Assembly: GCF_004886325.1 (NCBI RefSeq) | Contig: NZ_QXFN01000001.1 | Coordinates: 1-64,000 of the forward strand | Source of the DNA: Cellulomonas telluris | GTDB lineage: Bacteria; Actinomycetota; Actinomycetes; Actinomycetales; Cellulomonadaceae | Direction of reading: 5' to 3' | DNA length: 64,000 nucleotides | Shown: positions 1 to 7,800 of the stretch, in pieces | Numbering within the stretch: position 1 is the stretch's first letter | Layout: every line of letters begins with the position of its first letter | Notes under the pieces: generated by a model | The model's input: the letters and a program-made list of their open reading frames with translations, nothing else | Told to the model about the DNA's origin: nothing | Database searches by the model: none | Program-made: the position numbers and the translations under genes

Positions 1-651
1 AACGTCCTGGCGGCGAAGCAGGGCAGCAACCGCCTGTACTACGTCCAGGATGCGACGGACTCGGTCATCGGAGTGTTCGACGCCGCCGGCGGGTTCACCG
101 GCGGGTACTCCTACTCCCCGTACGGAGAGCTGCGCGCGGCGACCGACAACCCCGTGATCAGGGACAACCCGTTGCGCTTCGCGAGCGGCCTGTGGGATGC
201 GGCGGCCAACCTGTACCGGCTCGGGGCGCGCTACTACGACCCGAGCCTGGGCCGGTTCACGCAATACGACCCGACCGGCCAGGAGCCCAACCCGTACTCG
301 TACGCGGCAGGCAACCCGGCGAACTTCATCGACCCCTCGGGGACGAAGTCGACGCTGTCGTCTCGCCTCGAGCTGGCTTCGGTCCTGCTGACAGGGGTAG
401 GACTGGTGGCGACCGGAGTGGGAGCTCCGCTCGCCGTCGGGCTGGGGATCGGCGCGGCAGCCACCGCGGCCGATGTTGGCTCGAACCTCGCCAGGGGCAA
501 CAAGCGCGGAGCGCTGTTCGCCGGTGCGATGGGCGTCGTCGGGATGCGGACCGGCGTGGCAGGACACCTGCTGGGAGCCGGCAAGCTCTCATCGACACTG
601 TACGAAGGCGCCTACGCGGGCATCGGCCTGTGGGGCGGGTCGCTGACATGA
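1..651 (+). CDS. RHS-repeat core C-terminus with variable tip (partial, 5' end outside window)
   Basis: The reading frame is open from base 1, so this is the 3' end of a larger gene. The visible part carries the hallmark end of an RHS core: the block ending 'LYRLGARYYDPSLGRFTQYD', then 'NPYSYAAGNPANFIDPSG', the boundary after which RHS proteins switch to a polymorphic toxin-like tip. The tip here is about 100 residues, rich in Gly, Ala and Val, with hydrophobic stretches (around LLTGVGLVATGVGAPLAVGL), and has no nuclease or deaminase motif that I recognise. RHS proteins are large secreted or surface shells that enclose a C-terminal effector. A membrane-active tip is an inference from composition only. 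An AGGAGG sequence overlaps the stop codon and leads into a tiny downstream gene. Confidence 0.85.
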   Translation, partial: NVLAAKQGSNRLYYVQDATDSVIGVFDAAGGFTGGYSYSPYGELRAATDNPVIRDNPLRFASGLWDAAANLYRLGARYYDPSLGRFTQYDPTGQEPNPYSYAAGNPANFIDPSGTKSTLSSRLELASVLLTGVGLVATGVGAPLAVGLGIGAAATAADVGSNLARGNKRGALFAGAMGVVGMRTGVAGHLLGAGKLSSTLYEGAYAGIGLWGGSLT

Positions 652-666
652 GGAGGGGCACTGATC

Positions 667-780
667 ATGGTCGCTGCTGGCAATAGCGGCAACATCCTGC
701 TGGGCGTTGGCACCATCGTGGTCGCGGTTCTCATCGTGCTCGTGGTGAACAAGCTCCGCGGCGGAAGCGGACGCAAGTAG
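667..780 (+). CDS. 37-residue single-pass membrane peptide downstream of the RHS gene
   Basis: This small ORF starts with ATG 10 bases after a perfect AGGAGG (651-656) that overlaps the RHS stop codon. Residues 10-28 form one continuous hydrophobic helix (ILLGVGTIVVAVLIVLVV), followed by a basic tail (NKLRGGSGRK), giving a likely N-out/C-in topology. A strong hairpin follows 26 bases after its stop. Translational coupling to the RHS gene suggests a cognate role, for example immunity to the RHS tip or help with membrane insertion, but no family is recognised. Function is unknown. Confidence 0.6.
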   Translation: MVAAGNSGNILLGVGTIVVAVLIVLVVNKLRGGSGRK

Positions 781-806
781 GTCCACCTTCACCGGCGCAA
801 CGCCGA

Positions 807-845
807 GGGGGCCGGCACCGTACGTTGAGTACCGTGCCGGCCCCC
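807..845 (+). terminator. Hairpin terminator after the RHS unit
   Basis: GGGGGCCGGCAC at 807-818 and GTGCCGGCCCCC at 834-845 can pair, extended inward by CGTAC/GTACC with one mismatch, giving about 16 of 17 pairs around a 5-base loop. There is no U-tract, as is common in high-GC actinobacteria. Confidence 0.6.
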
Positions 846-975
846 GCGGCCGTTCCACTGCTGCTCTCCCACGGCCGATGGCCGCGCTTCGGGTGCCGAC
901 GCACGGTGACGCTGATCAGGTGCATCCTTGCCACGGCCTTCCGCGGTGGACCGCCCCACAGCCCGGCTTCGGCTT

Positions 976-1215
976 ATGCCCACGACGTCGCTGAGGCGCG
1001 CACGGGCTGACCTCGAACAGCTCGTCGAGCTCATCCGGGACATGCACGAGCGTGTGACCGCCGCCCGCAACGGCAAGCGGACGGCAGTCCTGATGTAGCC
1101 CGACAGCGTCGCGAACCTCGAGGAGACGATCGCCGCCATGTCGGACGCAACCGCGACGGTCGAGACCCAGGAGGCCGACGCCGCAGTCGCCCGCGATGAG
1201 GCCGGTCCGATGCGG
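976..1215 (+). pseudogene. Broken Phd/YefM-type antitoxin with an in-frame TAG
   Basis: Reading from ATG 976 gives an antitoxin-like sequence (LRRARADLEQLVELIRDMHE, RVTAARNGKRTAVLM), then a TAG at 1096-1098. The same frame then continues with the expected second half (PDSVANLEETIAAMSDATAT, ending EAAVARDEAG-like). This is the layout of the Phd/YefM family: an N-terminal DNA-binding fold, the 'RVT.TRNG..AAVL' strand, and a helix containing LEETLA. No intact RelE- or Doc-like toxin follows. The frame stays open to 1416, but that extension (FNLRMVRKWAKRIGFQSDD region) is not recognisable and may be fused debris. I call it a relic; readthrough is possible but nothing here supports it. Confidence 0.6.
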
Positions 1216-1588
1216 CCCCACTCAGGTTGCCGTCCGGCCGCTAACCAGCCCACGCTCGTCCTCCCCGCCTCGGTCGTGCACTTCAACCTGCGCATGGTCC
1301 GCAAGTGGGCCAAGCGCATCGGGTTCCAGAGCGACGACATCCTGCTCGCACGCGACCGTGCCATCGCCGGGTACGAGGAGATCCCCTCGACGACGACGAG
1401 CCGCCCGCGGCACTGAGCCCGCCCACCGCAGCCTGACCTCGGCGACAACCCAGCACCCTCGACAAGCCCACGGCCCCCGGCCGGTGGGCCTGCCGTCATG
1501 TCCGGGCACCGTCGCCTGAGCGAGCCAACGCCGGCGCACGCCGATCGTCCAGCCACGAACGGCCCGAACGAGCCCAGCTGGAACGACT

Positions 1589-1631
1589 GAACCCCCCGCG
1601 AGGAGCCCTTCCGGGCCCCCGCGAGGGGTTC
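1589..1631 (-). terminator. Hairpin downstream of tRNA-Ser
   Basis: GAACCCC (about 1589-1595) pairs with GGGGTTC (1625-1631). An inner arm GGAGCCC/GGGCCCC closes on a TTCC loop. It lies 40 bases past the 3' end of the minus-strand tRNA gene and probably terminates its transcript. Confidence 0.5.
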
Positions 1632-1670
1632 TGTCACTTCAAGGCACTGAGTTCCGTCAGTACCCCCGAG

Positions 1671-1757
1671 CGGTAGCGGTGGGATTTGAACCCACGGTGG
1701 ACTTTCACCCACACACGCTTTCGAGGCGTGCTCCTTAGGCCGCTCGGACACGCTACC
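1671..1757 (-). tRNA. tRNA-Ser(CGA)
   Basis: The minus-strand sequence folds as a class II tRNA of 87 nt without an encoded CCA. The acceptor stem GGTAGCG pairs with CGCTACC and the discriminator is G. The D stem is TCC/GGA. The anticodon stem CACGC/GCGTG encloses the loop CTCGAAA, so the anticodon is CGA. A long variable arm follows (GTGGGTGAAAGTCCACC region), then a T stem GTGGG/CCCAC with a TTCAAAT loop. The long variable arm and the anticodon both identify serine. Confidence 0.97.
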
Positions 1758-1874
1758 TCGGCGGGTAACCCTACCCGCTGGACGCCCCGTGGTCCCAATC
1801 CGCTGCCCCGTGACCTGCGGCACGTGCCCCGGCGGCCGCCGTGCCGGCCCGCGAGCGCGACGTACCGTGGAGCG

Positions 1875-2765
1875 GTGAGCACGTCCCCGGCCCGTCCCGC
1901 CGCCGTGCGCGGCACCCTCGACGACGTCGTGGCCCTGCTCGCCGGGCGGCGCCTGACCGTGCTCACGGGAGCGGGTGTCTCGACCGACTCCGGCATCCCC
2001 GACTACCGCGGCCCCGACTCGCCGCCGCGCACGCCGATGACGTTCCAGCAGTTCGTCGGCGACGAGGCGTTCCGGCGGCACTACTGGGCCCGCAACCACG
2101 TCGGCTGGCGGCACGTGCACGGGACGCACCCGAACGCCGGGCACCGCGCGCTCGCGACGCTGGAGCAGCGCGGCGTCGTCCTCGGCCTCATCACGCAGAA
2201 CGTCGACCTGCTGCACGAGGCCGCGGGCTCGCGGAACGTCATCGACCTGCACGGCCGGTACGACCGCGTGGTGTGCCTGCGCTGCGGCACGGTGGTGCCG
2301 CGCGCGGCGCTCGCGGACCGGCTCGAGGCCCTCAACCCCGGCTTCGTGGAGCGGGTCGGCGGGGAGGTCGGCGACGTGGAGATCGCGCCGGACGCCGACG
2401 CGGTGATCGAGCAGACGCAGGACTTCCGCGTGCAGGCGTGCTGGGCGCCGGACCCGGACGACCAGGCGCGCGCGTGCGGCGGGATCCTCAAGCCGGAGAT
2501 CGTCTACTTCGGCGAGAACGTCCCGCGCGAGCGGGTCGACCGGGCGTACGCGATGGTCGACGCCGGGGACGCGCTGCTCGTCGCCGGCTCCTCGCTGTCG
2601 GTGCAGTCGGGCCTGCGGTTCGTGCGCCACGCCGCGCAGGCGGACAAGCCCGTGGTCGTCGTCAACCGCGGCGAGACCCGCGGCGACCGCTTCGCCACCC
2701 TGACGCTGCACGCCGGCACGTCGGAGACCCTCGCGGCCCTGGTCACCCTCCTCCCCACCCCCTGA
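1875..2765 (+). CDS. Sir2-family NAD-dependent protein deacylase
   Basis: Sirtuins remove acyl groups from lysines using NAD+. At 296 residues this one has all the expected signatures: the NAD-binding GAGVSTDSGIPDYRG near residue 33, TQNVD and the catalytic His in 'DLHG', and a zinc site made of CLRC and a second Cys pair (CWAP...ACGG), followed by KPEIVYFGE. The longer upstream open frame overlaps the tRNA gene, so GTG 1875 is preferred. A TACCGT hexamer ends 6 bases before it, as in a leaderless message. The spacing between the two Cys pairs is long, as in class II (SIRT4-like) bacterial sirtuins. It is convergent with tadA. Confidence 0.9.
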   Translation: MSTSPARPAAVRGTLDDVVALLAGRRLTVLTGAGVSTDSGIPDYRGPDSPPRTPMTFQQFVGDEAFRRHYWARNHVGWRHVHGTHPNAGHRALATLEQRGVVLGLITQNVDLLHEAAGSRNVIDLHGRYDRVVCLRCGTVVPRAALADRLEALNPGFVERVGGEVGDVEIAPDADAVIEQTQDFRVQACWAPDPDDQARACGGILKPEIVYFGENVPRERVDRAYAMVDAGDALLVAGSSLSVQSGLRFVRHAAQADKPVVVVNRGETRGDRFATLTLHAGTSETLAALVTLLPTP

Positions 2766-2790
2766 CCCGCCCCCCGCCCGGCCTCCGCCA

Positions 2791-2867
2791 CCGTCGAGCG
2801 CGGTAGATGCGCGACGAGCGCGGTAGTCGTAACGGGTGCGCTCGTGACGCATCTACCGCGGTCGACG
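2791..2867. terminator. Large imperfect palindrome between convergent genes
   Basis: Arms of 21 bases (2791-2811 and 2847-2867) match as an inverted repeat at 20 of 21 positions. Inside them ACGAGCGC (from 2813) can pair with GCGCTCGT (ending near 2846). The stem therefore extends almost across the gap between the Sir2 gene and tadA. A bidirectional terminator is the simplest reading. The element also contains a repeated GAGCGCGGTAG unit, so a small palindromic repeat is possible. Confidence 0.5.
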
Positions 2868-2898
2868 GAGGAAGCGGGGCGCCGGGGGCCCGCGCGGG

Positions 2899-3408
2899 TC
2901 AGCGGTGGGGGGCGAAGAACGTGTGCAGGAGGGCCGCCGACTCCTCGGCGCGCACGCCCGCGACCACCTCGACGCGGTGGTTCGACCGGCGGTCGCGGAC
3001 GACGTCCCACGCCGACCCGCACGCGCCGGCCTTCGGGTCCCACGCGCCGAGCACGAGCCGCGGCACGCGCGCCAGCAGCGTCGCCCCCGCGCACATCAGG
3101 CACGGCTCGAGGGTGACGACGAGCGTGCAGTCGTCGAGCCGCCAGCGGCCCAGCGTCGCCGCGGCGTCCCGCAGCGCCAGCACCTCCGCGTGCGCGACGG
3201 GGTCGCCGTCGGCCTCCCGCCGGTTGCGCCCGCGGCCGACCACGGCACCGTCCGGTCCGAGCACGACCGCCCCGACCGGCACGTCGCCGGTCGCCAGCGC
3301 CGCCCGGGCCTCCTCGAGCGCGGTGGCCATGGCGGCGTCGTCGGCGGGCGTCGACCAGGGCGACGGGGGCGTCACGACGACGTCGCCGTCGCTGCCCGTG
3401 CCGTCCAC
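2899..3408 (-). CDS. tadA: tRNA adenosine(34) deaminase TadA
   Basis: TadA deaminates adenosine 34 to inosine in the anticodon of tRNA-Arg(ACG). The protein of about 169 residues has the CDA-fold zinc motifs: HAE in '[10 protein letters not shown]', with the proton-shuttling Glu, and PCxxC in '[11 protein letters not shown]'. DVPVGAVVL near the start and the C-terminal LLxxFF segment are typical. The start is uncertain: GTG 3408 is used, and an internal ATG 20-odd residues later would still include the fold. The gene is divergent from upp with overlapping promoter regions. Confidence 0.9.
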   Translation of the reverse strand: MDGTGSDGDVVVTPPSPWSTPADDAAMATALEEARAALATGDVPVGAVVLGPDGAVVGRGRNRREADGDPVAHAEVLALRDAAATLGRWRLDDCTLVVTLEPCLMCAGATLLARVPRLVLGAWDPKAGACGSAWDVVRDRRSNHRVEVVAGVRAEESAALLHTFFAPHR

Positions 3409-3480
3409 GCCCCGCCTCCGCGCTCCCGTCGGCCGAAGGTCCGCGGCCGTGCGCCGCATCCTCGCACTACCCTGACGACC

Positions 3481-4116
3481 ATGCGCCTGCACGTCGCCGA
3501 CCACCCGCTCGTCGCCCACAAGCTCGCCGTCCTGCGCGACGAGCGGACGCCGAGCCCGACGTTCCGGCAGCTGGTCGACGAGCTCGTCACGCTGCTGGCC
3601 TACGAGGCGACGCGTGACGTCCGCACCGACGAGGTCGAGATCCGCACGCCGGTCGCGACGACCACGGGTGTGAAGATCGCCGACCCCAACCCCATCGTGG
3701 TGCCGATCCTGCGCGCCGGCCTGGGCATGCTCGAGGGCATGACCCGGCTGCTCCCTACCGCCGAGGTGGGCTTCCTCGGGCTGCAGCGGGACGAGGAGAC
3801 GCTCGAGGCCATCACGTACGCCAACCGCCTCCCCGACGACCTGACGGGCCGGCAGTGCTTCCTGCTCGACCCGATGCTCGCGACCGGCGGCACGCTGGTC
3901 GCGTCCATCGACTACCTGCTGCAGCGCGGCGCCCGGGACGTCACGGCGGTGTGCCTCATCGCCGCGCCGGAGGGGCTGAAGGTCGTCGAGGAGTTCGTCG
4001 GCGACCGCGCCGACGTGCAGGTCGTCGTCGCCGCGGTGGACGAGCGGCTCGACGAGCACGCGTACATCGTCCCGGGCCTCGGCGACGCGGGCGACCGCCT
4101 CTACGGCATCGTCTGA
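3481..4116 (+). CDS. upp: Uracil phosphoribosyltransferase
   Basis: This enzyme salvages uracil with PRPP to give UMP. Its 211 residues match the usual length. Visible motifs are the PRPP-binding loop DPMLATGGT (about residue 131), the GLGMLEGM segment and the C-terminal uracil-binding '[12 protein letters not shown]'. ATG 3481 is preceded by TACCCT plus seven bases and no Shine-Dalgarno sequence, suggesting a leaderless transcript. It sits back to back with tadA. Confidence 0.96.
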   Translation: MRLHVADHPLVAHKLAVLRDERTPSPTFRQLVDELVTLLAYEATRDVRTDEVEIRTPVATTTGVKIADPNPIVVPILRAGLGMLEGMTRLLPTAEVGFLGLQRDEETLEAITYANRLPDDLTGRQCFLLDPMLATGGTLVASIDYLLQRGARDVTAVCLIAAPEGLKVVEEFVGDRADVQVVVAAVDERLDEHAYIVPGLGDAGDRLYGIV

Positions 4117-4389
4117 CCGGCCGGCGGCGCGCCGCCGCCCACTGCCGGCGCGCTCGGTCGTCCCATGACCTGAGACCCCGCGTCTATGGCGTGGACCCGT
4201 TCGTCCGTACGTGTCACGATCGTCCCGTGAGCCCCGTCACGCGCCGACCCGTGCATGCCGCCGGCATGCGTGCGTCCGTCGTCGCGTCCGGGTGGTATCC
4301 GCGCCGCTGTCGTCCCTGACGCCGCCCACCACCCGCCCCACCGGCCCGCGCAGCGCGCGCCCGCCGGTCCGCTCTCCCGGAGACCTGCC

Positions 4390-4770
4390 ATGACGCCACC
4401 CGCGACCGCGCGCGTCCGCCGCCCCGCGGCGGCCGTCGCCGCACCGCCCGCCACACCCCCCGACATCCCGCCGCGCGCGGCGCTCGTCCTGTACGTGAGC
4501 GTGCCCGACGGCGGCGATCAGGCCGCCCCCACCCCGGGCGACCTCGCCGAGGCCGCCGAGATGCTGCGCGAGCTCGCGCAGGACCTGCTGCCGACCGCCC
4601 GGGCGTCGGTGGCCCTCTCCCTCGTGCCCGGCACCAGCGGCGACGTGCGCCGCATCGGCGACCGGATCTCCCACCTGCGGCTGCTCGCACCCCCGGAGGG
4701 GGACGAGCCGGGTGCTGCCGCACCCGCGCCGCCCACCGACGTCCTCAGCGGCTCGGGGGACGCCCGCTGA
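4390..4770 (+). CDS. Small protein of unknown function
   Basis: This 126-residue protein starts at ATG 4390 behind CCGGAG. It has Pro/Ala-rich ends and a central conserved-looking core (RAALVLYVSVPDGG, then an amphipathic helix LAEAAEMLRELAQDLLPTA, then ASVALSLVPG). There is no signal peptide or membrane segment. It is monocistronic with its own terminator. The 273-base region before it holds a perfect small hairpin (GCATGCC/GGCATGC, 4253-4269) and no recognisable riboswitch. No family recognised. Confidence 0.6.
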   Translation: MTPPATARVRRPAAAVAAPPATPPDIPPRAALVLYVSVPDGGDQAAPTPGDLAEAAEMLRELAQDLLPTARASVALSLVPGTSGDVRRIGDRISHLRLLAPPEGDEPGAAAPAPPTDVLSGSGDAR

Positions 4771-4776
4771 GGACAC

Positions 4777-4830
4777 GCGCTGCCGGGCCGTCGCCACGGG
4801 ATCGGGGGACCCCGACCGGCCCGGCAGCGC
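4777..4830. terminator. Bidirectional hairpin between convergent genes
   Basis: GCGCTGCCGGGCCG (4777-4790) is perfectly complementary to CGGCCCGGCAGCGC (4817-4830). A second small stem (TCGGGG/CCCCGA) lies in the loop. It separates the small protein gene from the end of the large sigma-fusion gene. Confidence 0.65.
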
Positions 4831-4877
4831 ACCCCCGGGCCAGGCGGACGCCCGCCCGTGCCCGCACCGGCTGAGCC

Positions 4878-7800
4878 CTACGGCGCGACGACGCCCACCG
4901 GCGCAGCCGTCCGCACCGTGACGACGCCGAGCAGGTACTGGTCGGACCCGGTCGTCGGGGTGAGCGTCGCGACGTCGGACGCCATCGTCACGTCGGCGAA
5001 GGCCTTCGCGTCGACCCCGAGGGAGCTGGCCCAGCGCCAGCCGGTCGCCGTGGAGTCGAACGCGTCGGTCGCCGAGCCACCCCCGACCACCCGCGTCCCG
5101 TCCCAGCGCAGCGGCGTCAGCGGGCCGACGCCCGACATCGTGAGGCGGTCGCCGCCGGTCCCGCGGTCGCCCTCCCAGGTCACGACGCCGACCCGTGCTC
5201 GCGCACCGGCCTCCCCGACGAACGCGAACGCCGGTGCGGCGACGGCACGGCCGACCCACGACGGCCCCTCGTGCACCGTCACCGACGCCCCGTCCGGGCC
5301 CTCGACGCCGTGCACGACCACCAGCGACCACCCCGCGTAGTACGTGGGGTCGCGGTCCGTGCGTGCGTCGCTCACCGCGGCGTCGGCGAGCGCCCACGCA
5401 CCGCCGCCGCCGCGGGCGACCAGGGCCGTGACGTCGACCGCGGCCTGGTAGTAGTGCCGGCCTGCGTCGTCCCGCACCTGCCGCACCGCGGCGGGGTCGG
5501 CCCGGACGTCGGTCCACGTGCCGTCCGGTGCCCGCAGCCGCGCGGTGGCGAGGTCGCCGCTCCACCCGTCGCGCGGCCCGCGGACGCCCGACCAGTACAG
5601 GCCGGCCCGGACCACCGGGCGACCGGCGGGCAGCGCGAGGCGGGTCTGCGAGGACACGGGCACGCGCGCGCGGACACCCGGCGGTGGCGCGTCGTCGAGG
5701 GGGTGCATGTCGAGGCCGTTGTTGGCGTGCGGCTGGTGCACGGACGGGCACGGCACGGCACGCCCGCTGCGGCAGACGAGCAGCGGCGCGCCCACCTCGG
5801 TGACGTCGAGGTCGCCGGTCCCGGACCACACGGGCGTGAGCCCGGCCGACGACGCGACGACGCGGACCGCCGTGCGCACGGGAGCAGCCCCGGCGGCCGT
5901 GACGACGACGTCCGCCGGGCGGTCGAGGGCGCCCGCCACGCGCAGGTTCACCTGCACGGGCACCCGCCCGCCGGCCGCCAGCCGCCCGAGCCGGCACTCC
6001 ACGGTGCGGCCGGAGGCGTCGGCGCTGCACGCGGCCGTGCCGGGCAGCACCGCGGCGGGGTCGTGCGTGACGCCGCGCGGCAGCGTCACGCGGGCCACGA
6101 GGTCGTCGGCGTCGGCCGCCGGGCGTCCCTGCGCGGGACCGGCCACGCTGACGACGAACGCGAGGACGCCACCGCCGGCGCCGTCCGAGACCGCGGTCGC
6201 CTCGCCCAGCGCGAGCACCGGGGCGACGCCCCGCACGCCGAGGGCGGTGGGCGCGGGCAGGTCGGCGTCGTCGGCGGCGATCGCGACCGTCGCCACCCCC
6301 AGGTCCCCCACCGCGCCGGCCGCGGCGGTGAGCGGCACGAGCACGCGCACCGTCGCCCCTGCCGGCACCGGCTCACCGACGCGGCACACGGCGGAGGCGC
6401 CCTCCGGCGTGCACGCCCCGCCGGCGACGGGCACGGCGCCTCCGGGCGCTCCGAGGCGCACGACGACACCGGTGGCGGGCAGGTCGCCGGTGTTCGTCAC
6501 GTCGACCGGCACCTGCGTCACCGCCCCGAGCGCCACCTCGACCGCGGCGGGTGCCGCCAGCACGGGCGCGGCGGGCCGCACGAGCGTCCAGGGGACGGTG
6601 ACACGCGGCGGCGGTCCCGACGGCACGGGTCCGAGGACGGCCTCGACGGCGCCCTCCCGCGGTGCGACACGGGGCGCGGCGGTGAGCGCCAGCACGAGCG
6701 TCGTGGCCTCACGCCCGGCGAGCTCGACGAGGCGGCAGCGGACGATCCGGTCCTCGGGCGCGCAGGTCCAGGGGGCGGCGGCGCCGGCCGAGACGCCGGG
6801 CGGCAGGGCGAGGTCGACGGTGGCGGGGTCAGAGGCGGTCACGGCGGCACCACCGGCGTTGGCCAGCGGGAGCGCGAGGGTCCGGGTGCGCCCGACGACG
6901 AGCTCCACGGGGGCCGGGGCCGCGGCCGGCACGAGCCGCGCGGGCGACGGTGCCACGGACACGCGCAGGGGCGGCGGGGTCCAGGTCCTGTAGCGCCCGC
7001 TGATGTGCAGGCCTACCGGGTGCTCGCCGCCGGCGACCGAGTCGTCGACGCTGACCCGCAGCACGAGCGGGGCGGACACGCCGGGCGCGAGCTCGGGCAG
7101 CGTGCAGGTCGCCGTGTACTCGGCCGTCGAGAGGCAGAGCCAGCCGTCGGTGACGAGCGGGGCGGCTCCCCCGGCGCCCGCGAGGACGCCGCTCACGGCC
7201 TCCACCCGGACCCCCGGCGGCAGCGCGACGTCGGCGCGCAGGTCGACCGCGGCGCGCTCGCCGTCGTTGCGCACCGTCAGCGCGATCCGCTGCCCGCCGG
7301 ACCCGGCGACCAGCGCGAGCCCGTCCCCGGGCTCGACGACCACGACGGGCGCGGGCTCGGGCGGCGGGGTGGGGTCGGGCGGCACCGGGTCGGGCGGGAC
7401 CGGGCCGGGTGGCGGACCGGCGGACGGCTCGGGGACGGGGGCCTCCGCGTCGGAGCCGGCGAGCAGGGAGCCGGCGGCGGGTCCACCGGCACGGTCCGGC
7501 CCGGTCCCGTCGCCCCCCGCGGACCCGTCGCCGAGGACGGGCTCCTCGGGCACGGCGGGCTCGCCGAGGTCGCCGGGCAGGTCGGTCGGGCTGACGGACG
7601 GCACGGGCGGCGGGACCGGCAGGACGTCCTCGGTGGGTCCCGGGGACGGCGCGAGGGAGGTCGCGACCGACGTCCCCGACACGCCCGGCATCGCCCCGGT
7701 GTCGCCCGGTGCGAGCACCTGCGTCGCCCCGACCACCGCGGCCGCGACGACCGCGACGGCGCCGACGGTGACGGCGGCGGCGGTCGAGACACCACCGAGC

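Noticed and set aside
789-2852. 687-residue minus-strand frame across the tRNA and Sir2 region
   Set aside because: Crosses a tRNA gene and is antisense to the Sir2 gene; Arg-rich low complexity.
4266-4319. Possible leader peptide (17 codons, ending CRP) before the small protein gene
   Set aside because: No terminator/antiterminator structure or amino-acid run that would support attenuation; ATG lies within a hairpin.
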